From: Weissella confusa
Lineage (GTDB): Bacteria; Bacillota; Bacilli; Lactobacillales; Lactobacillaceae
DNA: 64,000 nucleotides
Direction of reading: 5' to 3'
NCBI GenBank assembly: GCA_016466735.1
Contig: JAAOED010000005.1
Location: 1 to 64,000, forward strand
The notes below the pieces were generated by a model. That model had not been told where the DNA came from and ran no database searches. It saw nothing but the letters and a program-made list of their open reading frames with translations. Both the position numbers and the translations under genes were made by a program. Within the stretch, counting starts at the first letter, position 1. The number at the start of each line of letters is the position of its first letter. This document shows positions 35,157 through 45,110 of this stretch, one piece after another.

Positions 35157-38100
35157 TTATCCTGGTTCAACTTCAATCAACAAGTCACCACCTGCAACCG
35201 CCTCACCAGCAGTAACGTGGACAAACTTAACCGTACCATCAAATGGCGCTTGAACAGTCGTCTCCATCTTCATGGCTTCTGTCACAATCATGACATCACC
35301 TTGCTTCACAATTTGACCATTCTCAACATGAACTGACAACACATTACCAGCCATCGTTGCGCCAATCTCATTTGGATTCGTTGGCTCTGCCTTACGACGG
35401 GCAACTGTTGTCACTTGGACAGATTCGTCTAGCACATCAATCTCAAATGGCGTACCGTTCACATCAAAGTACAACGTACGCATACCCTCTGGATCAACTT
35501 CACCAATTTCTTGGAGTTGGAAGATAACGACCTTCCCTGGTCCCATTTCGATATCTACACGCTCACCAACACGCATCCCTTGGAAGAACGTTGGTGTGTC
35601 CAAGAACGTCATTGGACCAAACTTTTCTTGGTTAGCCACATAGTCCTTAAACACTTGTGGGTACAAGATGTACGAAATAATCTCTTCTGGAGTCGCCTTG
35701 CGCTTCAAGATGTCTTCAATTTCAGCCGTCATCGCCTCAAAATCGGCCGCTGGCGTCAATGAACCAGGACGTACCGTCAATGGCTTACGACCCTTCAACA
35801 CGACTTCTTGCAAATCTTCTGGGAAACCGCCTACCGGTTGACCAAGATCACCAGCAAAGAAATCAACAACTGATTGTGGGAAGTCCAACGTTTGACCTTC
35901 TGACAAGACCTTTTCTGGCGTCAAATCATTCTGAACCATGAACAGCGCCATGTCCCCGACAACCTTTGATGATGGCGTCACCTTGATAATGTCACCAAAC
36001 ATTTGGTTAACGGTTGCGTACATCGTCTTCACGTCATCCCAACGGTCACCCAAACGCAATGCTTGCGCTTGTTGTTGCAAATTAGAGTATTGGCCACCCG
36101 GCATTTCAACTTCGAAAATGTCCGTTTGGGCACCGACCATCTTGCTCATAAACTGACCATAGTATGGTCGAACTTGGGCCCAATAGCTGTTAATGTGCTC
36201 AACGGCTGGCATGTTCAACTCCGGTTGACGGGCATTACCACTCAACGCGTAGTACGTCGCTCCCATTGATGGTTGTGACGTTGTACCCGACAAGGCTGAC
36301 ATCGCCACGTCGATAACATCAACACCCGCATCAACTGCACGAGCATACGTGTAAACCCCGTTACCCGTTGTATCGTGCGTGTGCAAATGAATTGGCACAT
36401 CAACCGCATCCTTCAGAGCGCTAACCAACTCATAAGCTGCTTCAGGCTTCAACAAGCCCGCCATGTCCTTGATTGCAATCATGTGCGCACCGGCACTCTG
36501 CAACTCCTTGGCGAAGTTTACATAGTAATCACGTGTGTACTTCTTACGCGTTGGGTCCAAAATATCACCCGTGTAAGCCATCGCAACTTCGGCAATCTTA
36601 TTGTTGTCGCGCACGTATTGAATTGATTTCTCCATTTGTGGCAACCAATTCAAACTATCGAAGATACGGAACACGTCCATGCCGTTCGTCGCTGCTAAGC
36701 GAATAAACTCTTCAAGTACGTTATCTGGGTAATTCTGATAACCAACAGCGTTTGAACCACGGAACAACATCTGCATCAATGTACGTGGCATCTTCTCACG
36801 CAACGCACGAAGACGTTCCCATGGATCTTCACCCAAGAACCGGTAGGCCGTATCAAATGTGGCACCACCCCACATCTCGTTTGAGAAGAGGTTCGGCATC
36901 GCCAATTGCGTTTCATCCGCAATTGTCAACATATCCTTCGTACGCATACGTGTGGCGAACAATGATTGGTGCGCGTCACGCATCGTCGTGTCCGTCAACA
37001 AAACCTTATCTTGGTTCTTCACCCATTGCGCCACCGCATCTGGTCCTTGGGCGTCCAAGATATCCTTGGCCGTTACCAAATCAGACGGCAACACCAAATC
37101 AGTGCTTGCTTGATAATGCAATGGCTCATAGAGCTTCTGGTAATCGTGATCAATGCCTGGGAAGCCGTTAACTGTCGTTTCACTGACATAACGCAACAAC
37201 TTACGGTCCGGTTCCTTTTCTGGCGCAATTTCAAACAATTCTGGGTGCTTGTCCACAAACGTTGTTGGTGCATCAGCTGCACGGAACGTTGGGTGCGCAT
37301 AAACATTCTTCAAGAATGGAATGTTTGTTTTAACCCCACGAATGGCAAACTCGTTTAGGGCGCGTTGCATCTTATCCACCGCTTCAGTGAAGTCAGTACC
37401 GTGTGCCACAACCTTAACTAACAATGAGTCAAAGAACGGTGTCACGGTAGCACCAGCATACACATTACCTGCATCCAGACGAATGCCCGTTCCACCTGGT
37501 GAACGATACCAATCAATCTTACCTGTATCAGGCATAAAGTTGTTGGCTGGGTCTTCCGTCGTAATACGTGATTGAATCGCCACACCGACCGCCAACAACT
37601 TATCTTGGGCTGGAATGTTTAATGGTGCTTCATGCAACCCGTAGCCTTGGGCAATCAACAATTGTGACTTCACAATGTCTACACCTGTAATCTCTTCGGT
37701 TACCGTGTGCTCAACTTGCACACGTGGATTAACTTCAATGAAGTAGAAATCGTCTCCATCAACCAAAAACTCAACGGTTCCAGCGCTTTGATAATCGACA
37801 CTTTGCATCAACTTCACGGCTGCATCTTGAATACGTTGACGCATGGCAACAGATACAGAAACTGCTGGTGCAAACTCAATAATCTTTTGGTGACGACGCT
37901 GAATTGATGAGTCACGCTCAAACAAGTGCATCACTTCGCCTTGTTCATCCGCCAAAATTTGAATTTCAACGTGCTTAGGATCTTGTAGATACTTTTCTAG
38001 ATAAATTTCAGCCTTACCAAAGCTTTGTTGGGCTTCAGAAGCCGCACGTTCAAAGGCTTCACGTAGTTCATCATCGTGTTCAACAACACGCATACCGCGA

Positions 38101-38594
38101 CCACCACCACCAGCTGCTGACTTAACAAACAAGGGATAGCCGTGCTCGGCACCAAAAGCCAAAGCCTCTTCAATTGATTCAACTGGGTGATCAGTTCCTG
38201 GTACCGTTGGCACGCCAGCCTTAATTGCGGCTTGCTTAGCCGTAATCTTGTCACCAAACATCTTCAAGTGTTCAACGCGTGGCCCGACAAACTTAATGCC
38301 AGCCGCTTCAACAGCCGCCGCGAATTCGTCGTTTTCAGACAAGAACCCATAACCTGGGTGAATGGCATCAGCGCCAGTTTCCTTAGCAATTCGAATAATA
38401 TCGTCAATATCCAAATAAGCGGCAATCGGCGCCTTACCTTCACCGACTAGATAAGATTCGTCCGCCTTGAAACGGTGAACGGCAAACTCATCTTCCTTGG
38501 CAAAAATAGCTACCGTCTTAATCCCTAATTCTTTACCAGCTCGAATTAAACGAACGGCAATTTCCCCGCGGTTAGCAATCAACAATTTCTTCAT
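35157..38594 (-). CDS. pyc: Pyruvate carboxylase
   Basis: A 1145-residue biotin enzyme converting pyruvate and bicarbonate to oxaloacetate. Domain order: biotin carboxylase (about 1-450; MKKLLIANRGEIAVRLIRAG, GGGGRGMRVV ATP loop), carboxyltransferase (about 530-830; LLTDTTMRDAHQSLFATRMR), PC tetramerisation and linker, then the biotinyl domain with TEAMKMETTV, the Lys being biotinylated. Start 38594 has SD AAGGGGA; the frame runs 19 codons further upstream without SD. Monocistronic, with an extended -10 promoter. In a bacterium of this type it supplies oxaloacetate for aspartate synthesis. Confidence 0.96.
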   Translation of the reverse strand: MKKLLIANRGEIAVRLIRAGKELGIKTVAIFAKEDEFAVHRFKADESYLVGEGKAPIAAYLDIDDIIRIAKETGADAIHPGYGFLSENDEFAAAVEAAGIKFVGPRVEHLKMFGDKITAKQAAIKAGVPTVPGTDHPVESIEEALAFGAEHGYPLFVKSAAGGGGRGMRVVEHDDELREAFERAASEAQQSFGKAEIYLEKYLQDPKHVEIQILADEQGEVMHLFERDSSIQRRHQKIIEFAPAVSVSVAMRQRIQDAAVKLMQSVDYQSAGTVEFLVDGDDFYFIEVNPRVQVEHTVTEEITGVDIVKSQLLIAQGYGLHEAPLNIPAQDKLLAVGVAIQSRITTEDPANNFMPDTGKIDWYRSPGGTGIRLDAGNVYAGATVTPFFDSLLVKVVAHGTDFTEAVDKMQRALNEFAIRGVKTNIPFLKNVYAHPTFRAADAPTTFVDKHPELFEIAPEKEPDRKLLRYVSETTVNGFPGIDHDYQKLYEPLHYQASTDLVLPSDLVTAKDILDAQGPDAVAQWVKNQDKVLLTDTTMRDAHQSLFATRMRTKDMLTIADETQLAMPNLFSNEMWGGATFDTAYRFLGEDPWERLRALREKMPRTLMQMLFRGSNAVGYQNYPDNVLEEFIRLAATNGMDVFRIFDSLNWLPQMEKSIQYVRDNNKIAEVAMAYTGDILDPTRKKYTRDYYVNFAKELQSAGAHMIAIKDMAGLLKPEAAYELVSALKDAVDVPIHLHTHDTTGNGVYTYARAVDAGVDVIDVAMSALSGTTSQPSMGATYYALSGNARQPELNMPAVEHINSYWAQVRPYYGQFMSKMVGAQTDIFEVEMPGGQYSNLQQQAQALRLGDRWDDVKTMYATVNQMFGDIIKVTPSSKVVGDMALFMVQNDLTPEKVLSEGQTLDFPQSVVDFFAGDLGQPVGGFPEDLQEVVLKGRKPLTVRPGSLTPAADFEAMTAEIEDILKRKATPEEIISYILYPQVFKDYVANQEKFGPMTFLDTPTFFQGMRVGERVDIEMGPGKVVIFQLQEIGEVDPEGMRTLYFDVNGTPFEIDVLDESVQVTTVARRKAEPTNPNEIGATMAGNVLSVHVENGQIVKQGDVMIVTEAMKMETTVQAPFDGTVKFVHVTAGEAVAGGDLLIEVEPG

Positions 38595-38697
38595 GAAGTG
38601 TCCCCTTATATCGTTTTGGCCGTTCTCTGACGACCCCTTAAAACGTCCCATACACGCAGATTCACGTATTTTTCATCTACATCAGAACTTTCTAACC

Positions 38698-38706
38698 ATT
38701 ATACCA
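38698..38706 (-). promoter_or_regulatory. Extended -10 promoter of pyc
   Basis: Minus strand TGGTATAAT: perfect -10 with TG extension, about 100 bases upstream of the pyc start. The -35 region is poor. Confidence 0.55.
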
Positions 38707-38711
38707 AATAA

Positions 38712-38741
38712 AATACGCCATAACGAGTACGTTATGGCGTA
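38712..38741 (-). terminator. Terminator after the small membrane protein gene
   Basis: 11-bp perfect stem TACGCCATAAC / GTTATGGCGTA with 6-base loop, followed by ATTTTATTT on the minus strand. Confidence 0.7.
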
Positions 38742-38746
38742 AATGC

Positions 38747-38926
38747 TTATTTAATCTTCGTAGTTTTAATTTCTTCGAATTGTCCTTCAAAGGCATCACG
38801 GCGTGAACCGTTCATGCTTTGATCAGAAAATGGCATTTGTTGCTCAACGTGGGCCACCGCACGCTTAATGCGGTGCTTGCCGTAGAACCAGAGGCCAATG
38901 ACTGCGATGATAATCAACGTAAACAT
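38747..38926 (-). CDS. Small single-pass membrane protein (59 aa)
   Basis: Start 38926 (MFTLIIIAVIGLWFYGKHR) has a very strong SD (GGGGGGAG). One N-terminal helix, then a charged cytoplasmic tail (HRIKRAVAHVEQQMPF...), Lys-rich at the end. Lies 58 bases downstream of ackA without a terminator between, so read-through from ackA is likely. Function unknown. Confidence 0.7.
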   Translation of the reverse strand: MFTLIIIAVIGLWFYGKHRIKRAVAHVEQQMPFSDQSMNGSRRDAFEGQFEEIKTTKIK

Positions 38927-38984
38927 CTTAGACTCCCCCCTTTTCGGTTTCAATGACAATAGTTTAGCAGGCGAACCTTAACGA

Positions 38985-40178
38985 TTACTTACCTGCTTGT
39001 GCCTTCAAGCGTTCAACATCACGCGCAATTTCAAGCTCTTCATTCGTTGGTACCAACAAAACCTTAGCTGTTGAGTCGTCAGTTGAAATGACACGTTCAA
39101 CACCACGAACATTGTTTGCTTCCTTATCCATCTTAATACCCAAGAAGTCCAAACGCTCAATAATATCCTCACGGACGTTAGCGGCGTTTTCACCGATACC
39201 TGCCGTGAAGACAATGGCGTCAACACCACCCATTTCAAACGTGTATTGACCCAAATAACGGATAACGCGGTTCAAGAACATATCCAATGCCAACTTAGCG
39301 TGTTCATTCGTATCAGCCACTTCTTCCAAGTCACGCATGTCAGATGACAACGTTGAGACGCCAAGCAAACCTGACTTGTTGTTCAAAATCTTCAACATCT
39401 CAGCGTTTGACAATCCTTCGCGTTCTTGGATGTAGTAAATCAATGATGGATCAACATCACCGGCACGCGTTGCCATCATCAAACCAGCCAATGGTGTGAA
39501 GCCCATTGACGTATCGAATGACTTACCGTCCTTGATAGCCGTAATTGAAGCACCTGCTCCCAAGTGAAGCGTGATAATCTTCAATTCTTCAAGAGGCTTG
39601 CCCAAAATATCCGCCGTACGTTCAGCGACGTAACGGTGAGATGTTCCGTGGGCACCATACTTACGCGCACCGTACTTTGTGTAGTACTCGTATGGTAATG
39701 GGTACAAGTAGTTCTCACGTGGCAACGTTTGGTGGAAAGCCGTGTCGAAGACTGCTACTGAAACAGCATCTGGCAACAACTCTTGGAACACTTCAATACC
39801 CGTTGCATTGGCAGGGTTGTGCAATGGTGCGTAGTCCGCCAAACGGTGAATCTTATGCAACACTTCTTCGTCAACGATGACAGACTTGTTGAACCATTCA
39901 CCACCAGCCACAACACGGTGCCCAACACCAGTGATTTCACTCTTGTCAGCCACGTTTTGTGCGCGGAATTGCTCAAGCAATTCTTCAATTGCTTCCTTGT
40001 GGTCAGCGATGTCACGGACAATTTCAGTCTTTTCCCCGTTAAACTTCATCGTGAATACACTTTCAGGCAAACCAATACGCTCGATTTGTCCCTTGGCGAT
40101 TACTGTCTCTGCCGGCATTTCCAATAGTTGGAACTTCAAAGATGAAGATCCGGCGTTAATTGCTAATGTCTTAGCCAT
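38985..40178 (-). CDS. ackA: Acetate kinase
   Basis: A 397-residue ASKHA-family kinase: acetyl phosphate + ADP to acetate + ATP. Signatures LAINAGSSSLKFQLLEMP (N terminus), DTAFHQTLP, HLGAGASITAIKDGKSFDTSMG and FTAGIGENAANVRE. It gains ATP from acetyl phosphate made by phosphoketolase or by the pyruvate oxidase at 29713-31542. SD GGGAG precedes the ATG and a perfect cre lies about 55 bases upstream. Confidence 0.96.
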   Translation of the reverse strand: MAKTLAINAGSSSLKFQLLEMPAETVIAKGQIERIGLPESVFTMKFNGEKTEIVRDIADHKEAIEELLEQFRAQNVADKSEITGVGHRVVAGGEWFNKSVIVDEEVLHKIHRLADYAPLHNPANATGIEVFQELLPDAVSVAVFDTAFHQTLPRENYLYPLPYEYYTKYGARKYGAHGTSHRYVAERTADILGKPLEELKIITLHLGAGASITAIKDGKSFDTSMGFTPLAGLMMATRAGDVDPSLIYYIQEREGLSNAEMLKILNNKSGLLGVSTLSSDMRDLEEVADTNEHAKLALDMFLNRVIRYLGQYTFEMGGVDAIVFTAGIGENAANVREDIIERLDFLGIKMDKEANNVRGVERVISTDDSTAKVLLVPTNEELEIARDVERLKAQAGK

Positions 40179-40232
40179 AATTCATGCTCCCTAATGCGCT
40201 GAAATAAATCCAGTTAATAGGATTAGTGTAAC

Positions 40233-40247
40233 ATGTAAGCGTTACCA
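40233..40247 (+). promoter_or_regulatory. cre (CcpA) site upstream of ackA
   Basis: ATGTAAGCGTTACCA fits WTGNAANCGNWNNCW at all constrained positions. Its distance from the start would suit either activation (as for B. subtilis ackA) or repression; the promoter itself is not clear enough to decide. Confidence 0.6.
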
Positions 40248-40265
40248 TTACCATACTTTTAGTAA

Positions 40266-40297
40266 CAAAAAAGCTAACTAGATGACCTAGTTAGCTT
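40266..40297 (-). terminator. Terminator after pepT
   Basis: 11-bp stem AAGCTAACTAG / CTAGTTAGCTT with a 5-base loop, then TTTT on the minus strand. Confidence 0.8.
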
Positions 40298-40313
40298 TTG
40301 AAAGGATTTAAAA

Positions 40314-41549
40314 TTACTTTGTTGCGTTCAATTCAACAATCTTCAAGATTGTATCAACGGCTTGGTTCATAACCTTCGTTGAAACGTACTCGAAACGACC
40401 GTGCATGTTCTCACCACCGGCAAACAAGTTTGGTGTTGGCAAGCCCAAGAACGTAATCTTTGAACCGTCAGTACCACCACGAACTGGTTCGATAACTGGC
40501 TCGATGTCCAAAGCCTTCATAGCGGCTTCGGCCAAATCAACAGACGTCATGTCATCCTTCAACACTTCACCCATGTTGTAATATTGGTCGTACATATCCA
40601 ACTTGATACGCTCAACACCTAATTCACCGTTCATCTTTTCAACAATGTCACGCAAGGCTTGCTTACGTTCTTCGAAAATGATGCGGTCGTGGTCACGGAT
40701 GATGTATGACATTTCGGCTTCTTCAGGTGTACCGTTCAACTTCAAGATGTGGAAGAATCCTTGACGACCTTCCGTCAATTCTGGACGATCACCGGCTGGC
40801 AAAGCAGCGTGCAAGTCCATTGCAACTTGCAAGGCGTTAACCATCGTGTCCTTGGCAGAACCAGGGTGCACATTACGTCCTTGAATCTTGATGTTAGCAG
40901 CTGCAGCTGAGAAGGTCTCCCACTCCAACTCACCCAATGGGCCACCATCGACCGTGTAAGCGAAGTCAGCACCGAATTCCTTAACATGGAAGTTATCGGC
41001 ACCAATACCGATTTCCTCGTCAGGTCCGAATCCAAAGACAACCTTACCGTGCTTTACTTCAGGATGGGCAATCAAGTATTCAGCAGCTGAAATAATTTCA
41101 GCAACACCAGACTTGTCGTCGGCACCAAGCAAAGTCGTTCCGTCAGTCGTAATCAACGTGTGACCCTTGTACTTCTTCAATGAAGGGAAATCAGCTGGTG
41201 ACAACGTGTAGTCATCGTTCAACTTGATGTCAGATTCACCATCGTAGTTTTCAACGAATTGTGGGTTAACACCTTCAGCGTTAAAGTCAGCCGTATCAAC
41301 GTGTGAAATGAAACCAATTGCAGGCACATCAGCGTCAATGTTTGAAGCCAATTCGGCAAAGACATAACCGTCAGCCATCGTACGCACGTTTTCTAGGCCA
41401 AGCCCCTTCAATTCTTCAGCCAAATCAGCCAAGAAAGCAACTTCCTTGGGATCTGATGGCACCGTTGTTGACTCTTCGTTTGAACGAGTGTTGATCTTCA
41501 CGTAACGGATAAAACGGTCAACCAAGTTTGGATATAGTTCTTCAGACAT
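40314..41549 (-). CDS. pepT: Peptidase T (tripeptide aminopeptidase)
   Basis: A 411-residue M20-family zinc dipeptidase-fold enzyme that removes N-terminal residues from tripeptides. Start 41549 ([29 protein letters not shown]). Zinc ligand regions: [26 protein letters not shown] and [14 protein letters not shown]. It completes the use of peptides imported by Opp. Confidence 0.95.
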   Translation of the reverse strand: MSEELYPNLVDRFIRYVKINTRSNEESTTVPSDPKEVAFLADLAEELKGLGLENVRTMADGYVFAELASNIDADVPAIGFISHVDTADFNAEGVNPQFVENYDGESDIKLNDDYTLSPADFPSLKKYKGHTLITTDGTTLLGADDKSGVAEIISAAEYLIAHPEVKHGKVVFGFGPDEEIGIGADNFHVKEFGADFAYTVDGGPLGELEWETFSAAAANIKIQGRNVHPGSAKDTMVNALQVAMDLHAALPAGDRPELTEGRQGFFHILKLNGTPEEAEMSYIIRDHDRIIFEERKQALRDIVEKMNGELGVERIKLDMYDQYYNMGEVLKDDMTSVDLAEAAMKALDIEPVIEPVRGGTDGSKITFLGLPTPNLFAGGENMHGRFEYVSTKVMNQAVDTILKIVELNATK

Positions 41550-41568
41550 AATAGTAATTCCCCTTAAA

Positions 41569-42366
41569 TTAAATATACGTATATGGATCCGTGTTTTCAG
41601 TTGAGGCGAAGACACGGTCTAGGTCCCAATTGTTTTCGGTTTGCCAAGCATTAACCAGTTCAACTAGCTTATCCTTGGCAATGGCCTCCATGTGGTGATC
41701 CGGATCAATCACCACAAAATCATCAGCCAAGACGTCATGCGCCGTGTGATAGTAAAAATCCGCTGTGACATAAGCGTCAGCACCAGCTGCCAAGGCATCT
41801 GGGTATTCACTACCACCATCCCCACCAAGCACCGCAATGCGTTGGATTTGACGGTTCATATCGTTCGCAATGACACGCACATGCGCTACATTAAACAAAT
41901 CACGCACAAATGTTGCGTAATCTGTCACCGTTTGTGGCGTTGCTAATGATCCAATACGACCAAGACCTGTCTTGCCATCAGCATTCGGAATTAATGGCGT
42001 CACATCAGTTAACTGAAGTGCTTCTGCCAGCCAATCATTCATACCACCTGCTGCTGCATCCAAATTTGTGTGTGCCGCATAAACAACAATGTCATGCTTA
42101 ATCAAATCCGCATACATCTTGTTTTGTGGCACCGACAAATCCAAATTCTTCGCTGGGCGGAAAATCATTGGGTGGTGTGCAAAAATGAAATCAACATTAT
42201 TCGCAATCGCTTCTGCCACAACTTCTGGTCGGACATCTAACGCTGTCATTACTGTATGAATCTCTTGATTTGGATCACCAAGTTGAAGCCCGATTGGATC
42301 ACGTTCCCAAGCTAAGTCACGTGGTGCATAATCTTCAATCTTCGCGATTAACTCAGTTGCTTTCAT
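41569..42366 (-). CDS. Nif3-like dinuclear metal centre protein
   Basis: A 265-residue NIF3/DUF34 protein. Metal-binding stretches: [27 protein letters not shown], and near the end [19 protein letters not shown]. It lacks the internal insertion of the longer YqfO forms. It overlaps trmK by 4 bases (ATGA), a pairing (trmK-yqfO) conserved in Firmicutes. Biochemical role still uncertain; GTP cyclohydrolase-like names in databases are not proven. Confidence 0.9.
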   Translation of the reverse strand: MKATELIAKIEDYAPRDLAWERDPIGLQLGDPNQEIHTVMTALDVRPEVVAEAIANNVDFIFAHHPMIFRPAKNLDLSVPQNKMYADLIKHDIVVYAAHTNLDAAAGGMNDWLAEALQLTDVTPLIPNADGKTGLGRIGSLATPQTVTDYATFVRDLFNVAHVRVIANDMNRQIQRIAVLGGDGGSEYPDALAAGADAYVTADFYYHTAHDVLADDFVVIDPDHHMEAIAKDKLVELVNAWQTENNWDLDRVFASTENTDPYTYI

Positions 42367-43055
42367 AGACCCAACGCCTCACTAATTTCAGTTACTTGTT
42401 GTTGATACTCACGGTATGCATCTGAATCTTGCTTGTTAGCTGATTCCAACTTAGCCATGATTGTCTTCACACGGTCATATTCACGTTGCCACTTGGTTTG
42501 CCAAGCTTCAGGTCGCTTTTCCAAGTTAAATGGGCCGAACTTCAACTCCGTTTCAGAGTATTCGGCATGACCAGGAACTGCAATCAAGACTTCGTAGAAA
42601 TGACCATCATCTTCAACAACCGTTTCGTCTTCAAGTTGATAGTCATTGTCCATCAACCAAGTACGAACCACATCGATATCGATGTTTGGTTGCAAAATCA
42701 AACGTTGGTAACGTTGCCCGTCTGTGTGACCGTCCGCCAAGATTTGTGCAATCAAGCGACCACCCATACCGGCAATCGTGACCGTATCAATCAAATCTTC
42801 TGGCGTGACAGCAGCCAAGCCATTCGCCAAGCGGGGGACCAAAACATCCCCAAGGCGGTGACGGTTAATTTCAGTTTGGACATTGTCCAGTGGTCCCTGT
42901 GCCACCTCACCCGCAATCGCGAATGAAATATGCTTGTTCAACAACAAGTTTGCTGGCAAATAGGCGTGGTCAGAACCAATATCTGCTAAACGCGCACCAT
43001 CGCGAACATATGACGCTACAGTCGCCAATCGTCGTGATAATTGCAATGCATCCAT
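42363..43055 (-). CDS. trmK: tRNA (adenine(22)-N(1))-methyltransferase
   Basis: A 230-residue SAM-dependent enzyme: SAM site LADIGSDHAYLPANLL, TIAGMGGRLIAQIL, and LILQPNIDIDVVRTWLMDNDY. The C-terminal part forms the coiled-coil seen in TrmK. It methylates A22 in tRNA-Ser/Leu/Tyr. Translationally coupled to the Nif3-like gene. Confidence 0.93.
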   Translation of the reverse strand: MDALQLSRRLATVASYVRDGARLADIGSDHAYLPANLLLNKHISFAIAGEVAQGPLDNVQTEINRHRLGDVLVPRLANGLAAVTPEDLIDTVTIAGMGGRLIAQILADGHTDGQRYQRLILQPNIDIDVVRTWLMDNDYQLEDETVVEDDGHFYEVLIAVPGHAEYSETELKFGPFNLEKRPEAWQTKWQREYDRVKTIMAKLESANKQDSDAYREYQQQVTEISEALGL

Positions 43056-43100
43056 GGCAGTGTCCTCGTTTCCTAATATGATAATATTCTAATTTTAGCA

Positions 43101-43131
43101 CAAAAAAAGCCGGTCTGCTAAACAAACCGAC
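43101..43131 (-). terminator. Terminator after hsp20
   Basis: 9-bp minus-strand stem GTCGGTTTG / CAGACCGGC (G-U pairs), loop of 5, followed by seven T. Confidence 0.7.
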
Positions 43132-43146
43132 GTTTTCGATATGGTT

Positions 43147-43563
43147 TTAATCTTCAATCTTGATAGCTGACTTTTTAGCGACTTCAGCCTTAGGCAACGT
43201 GATGTGCAACACCCCGTTCTTGTACTTTGCAGAAACCTTTTCGCGGTCTACGTTAGGTAGGTAGTAAGAACGGCCGACTGAACCAAAGCTACGTTCTGAT
43301 TGCAGAACGTTACCATCCTTGTCAGAATGATCCTTGATTTCGTGACGCGTTGCTGAAATTTGCAATGTGCCATCTTCATAATCGACCTTAATGTCATCCT
43401 TATCGACACCTGTGATATCAGCAACCACTTCATAGTGATCATCCTTTTCAACAACGTCTGACTTTACATCAGCTCCAAATGCTGGCGCTTGCATCAATGA
43501 CGCGTTCATCTTATCCAACAAATCTCCAAATGTATCGTGACGACGTAGCAAATCATGTGACAT
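43147..43563 (-). CDS. Small heat-shock protein (Hsp20/alpha-crystallin)
   Basis: A 138-residue sHSP. Alpha-crystallin domain at about 30-130, with the typical SERSFGSVGRSYYLPNVD and YKNGVLHITLPK strands, and a C-terminal IKI anchoring motif (SAIKIED). It holds unfolded proteins in solution. SD GGGAGG. No CIRCE or CtsR box was recognised upstream. Confidence 0.94.
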   Translation of the reverse strand: MSHDLLRRHDTFGDLLDKMNASLMQAPAFGADVKSDVVEKDDHYEVVADITGVDKDDIKVDYEDGTLQISATRHEIKDHSDKDGNVLQSERSFGSVGRSYYLPNVDREKVSAKYKNGVLHITLPKAEVAKKSAIKIED

Positions 43564-43654
43564 GTTATGTATCCTCCCGTAAATACAAAATATTTTTCTC
43601 TATGATTCTTTTTTATCACGTCAGACCGGCTGAATTAAAACGATAACCTTCAAC

Positions 43655-43679
43655 TTCACAAACTGTTCGAACCTGTGAA
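43655..43679. promoter_or_regulatory. Nested inverted repeats upstream of hsp20
   Basis: TTCACA (43655) and TGTGAA (43674-43679) enclose an 8-bp palindrome GTTCGAAC (43665-43672), about 92 bases before the hsp20 start. Could be an operator; not matched to a known regulator. Confidence 0.3.
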
Positions 43680-43689
43680 AAATGCGCAA

Positions 43690-43720
43690 AGAAAAAGCGC
43701 ATGTAATAGCACATGCGCTT
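43690..43720 (-). terminator. Terminator after the TPR gene
   Basis: 10-bp stem AAGCGCATGT / ACATGCGCTT with a 6-base loop, then TTTCTTT on the minus strand. Confidence 0.75.
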
Positions 43721-43734
43721 CATCAATTTAAATT

Positions 43735-45018
43735 TTAGAGACCCTTTTCCTCCTTGAGTTGGTCGTATAGTTCAGCCATCTCAAGGTCGTTAGGTGCTAA
43801 TTGCGTGTAATTGAACAAAGCTTCTTCAGCCAAGGCCGTTTCACCCTCTTCACGGAAGTAGAAGTAAGCAGGCTTCAAGAAGTTAATGTTGTCCAAGAAG
43901 AATGGCAAAGCAGCATTCCAGTACTTTGTTGCCATCTCGAAGTCTTCCAAAGCCGTGTAGCTTTGTGCCAAGTTCCAGTACAATTGTGGATCAGCTTCGG
44001 CATCATCATCAGCCAAGAACTCGTTCAACAAGTTGATGTTTCCAACGTGGTCTCCCATGGCAACCAACAAGTTTGAGTAACCAATCGTCAACGTCAAATC
44101 TTCTGGGTTGTTCTCCAAGGCCTCACGGTAGATACGGTCAGCTTCTTCGTCTTCACCTTGTGCTTGTGCAACGGCAGCAGCACGCGTGTACAATTGCGTG
44201 TTAAATGAATCAACCGCAATACCGGCTTGGTACGTAATCAACGCTTGTTCCAAATCGTTCTTGTCTTCGTACAATTGTCCCAAAGGCTCGTACAAACCAG
44301 CGTATGATGGATCGAGTTCTTGCAACTCTTCCAACGTATCGATGGCCTTGTCGACCTTTTCAGGATCAACGGCGTACGTTATTCCCAATTGGAAGCGCAC
44401 GTCTGGCGTCAAATCGGCATCCTTGATTTGCTCCAAGTAACCCAATGCATTCGCAAAGTTACCCGTCAAAGCGTAAGCAACACCAATACGTGATGCGATA
44501 TCCAAACCTGAGAAGCGACGCTCACCGGCCTTCAACAAGTCACGGTAGAACGGAATGGCCGTCTCATAACGACCCGTGGCAAAGTAGAACTCAGCCAAAG
44601 CAAATTGAATAATCGTTTCTTCAGGTGCTAGGTCAAAGGCCTCACGCAACTTGGCTTCAGCGGCTTCGTTTAGTCCTTCAGATTGGTACAAATCAGCCAA
44701 CACCAACAATGATTCAATGTAAGCCGTTGAATCAGGTGAAATTTCGGCTAGATAAGTAATCGCTTCATCCGTCTTATCTTCATCAATCGCAATGTCAGCC
44801 AAGGCCGTGCGCAATTGATCTTCGTCAGGATACTTCTCCAACAACTTTTGATATGCACGCTTGGCTTGCGTTGAGAACCCCAAACCATACAATTCTTCTG
44901 CTAATGAATAAATCGTGTCATCATCATCATAACGTAGTGATGAGGCGAATGACTTCTTCGCATCTTCCAATTGTCCACCAGACAATTCATCAAGCATTCG
45001 TTCTGCAAATGTTGCCAT
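43735..45018 (-). CDS. Tetratricopeptide-repeat protein
   Basis: A 427-residue, acidic, fully soluble protein made almost wholly of TPR-type helix pairs (e.g. AKRAYQKLLEKYPDEDQLRTAL and repeats like FALAEFYFATGRYETAIPFY). Start 45018 (MATFAERMLDELSGG) with SD AAGGAAG; a GTG three codons earlier is in frame. TPR proteins of this length occur in this position class in lactobacilli (YpiA-like), but partners are unknown. Confidence 0.85.
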   Translation of the reverse strand: MATFAERMLDELSGGQLEDAKKSFASSLRYDDDDTIYSLAEELYGLGFSTQAKRAYQKLLEKYPDEDQLRTALADIAIDEDKTDEAITYLAEISPDSTAYIESLLVLADLYQSEGLNEAAEAKLREAFDLAPEETIIQFALAEFYFATGRYETAIPFYRDLLKAGERRFSGLDIASRIGVAYALTGNFANALGYLEQIKDADLTPDVRFQLGITYAVDPEKVDKAIDTLEELQELDPSYAGLYEPLGQLYEDKNDLEQALITYQAGIAVDSFNTQLYTRAAAVAQAQGEDEEADRIYREALENNPEDLTLTIGYSNLLVAMGDHVGNINLLNEFLADDDAEADPQLYWNLAQSYTALEDFEMATKYWNAALPFFLDNINFLKPAYFYFREEGETALAEEALFNYTQLAPNDLEMAELYDQLKEEKGL

Positions 45019-45064
45019 ATGTACCACTCTTCCTTCTTTGATAAAGTCAATAATATATCATACA

Positions 45065-45105
45065 TAAAAAGCGCTAGGAATGCCAACAAAAAGGTACCTA
45101 GCGCT
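45065..45105 (-). terminator. Terminator after the 49-aa gene
   Basis: 9-bp stem AGCGCTAGG / CCTAGCGCT with inner complementary GGTACC/GGCATTCC region, then TTTTT on the minus strand. Confidence 0.65.
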
Positions 45106-45110
45106 CGATG

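Noticed and set aside
36752..37171. 139-aa + strand open frame opposite pyc
   Set aside because: Complement of the highly conserved carboxyltransferase region of pyruvate carboxylase; composition is that of an antisense frame.
43564..43734. CIRCE or CtsR operator upstream of hsp20
   Set aside because: No TTAGCACTC-N9-GAGTGCTAA and no tandem GGTCAAA repeats were found.
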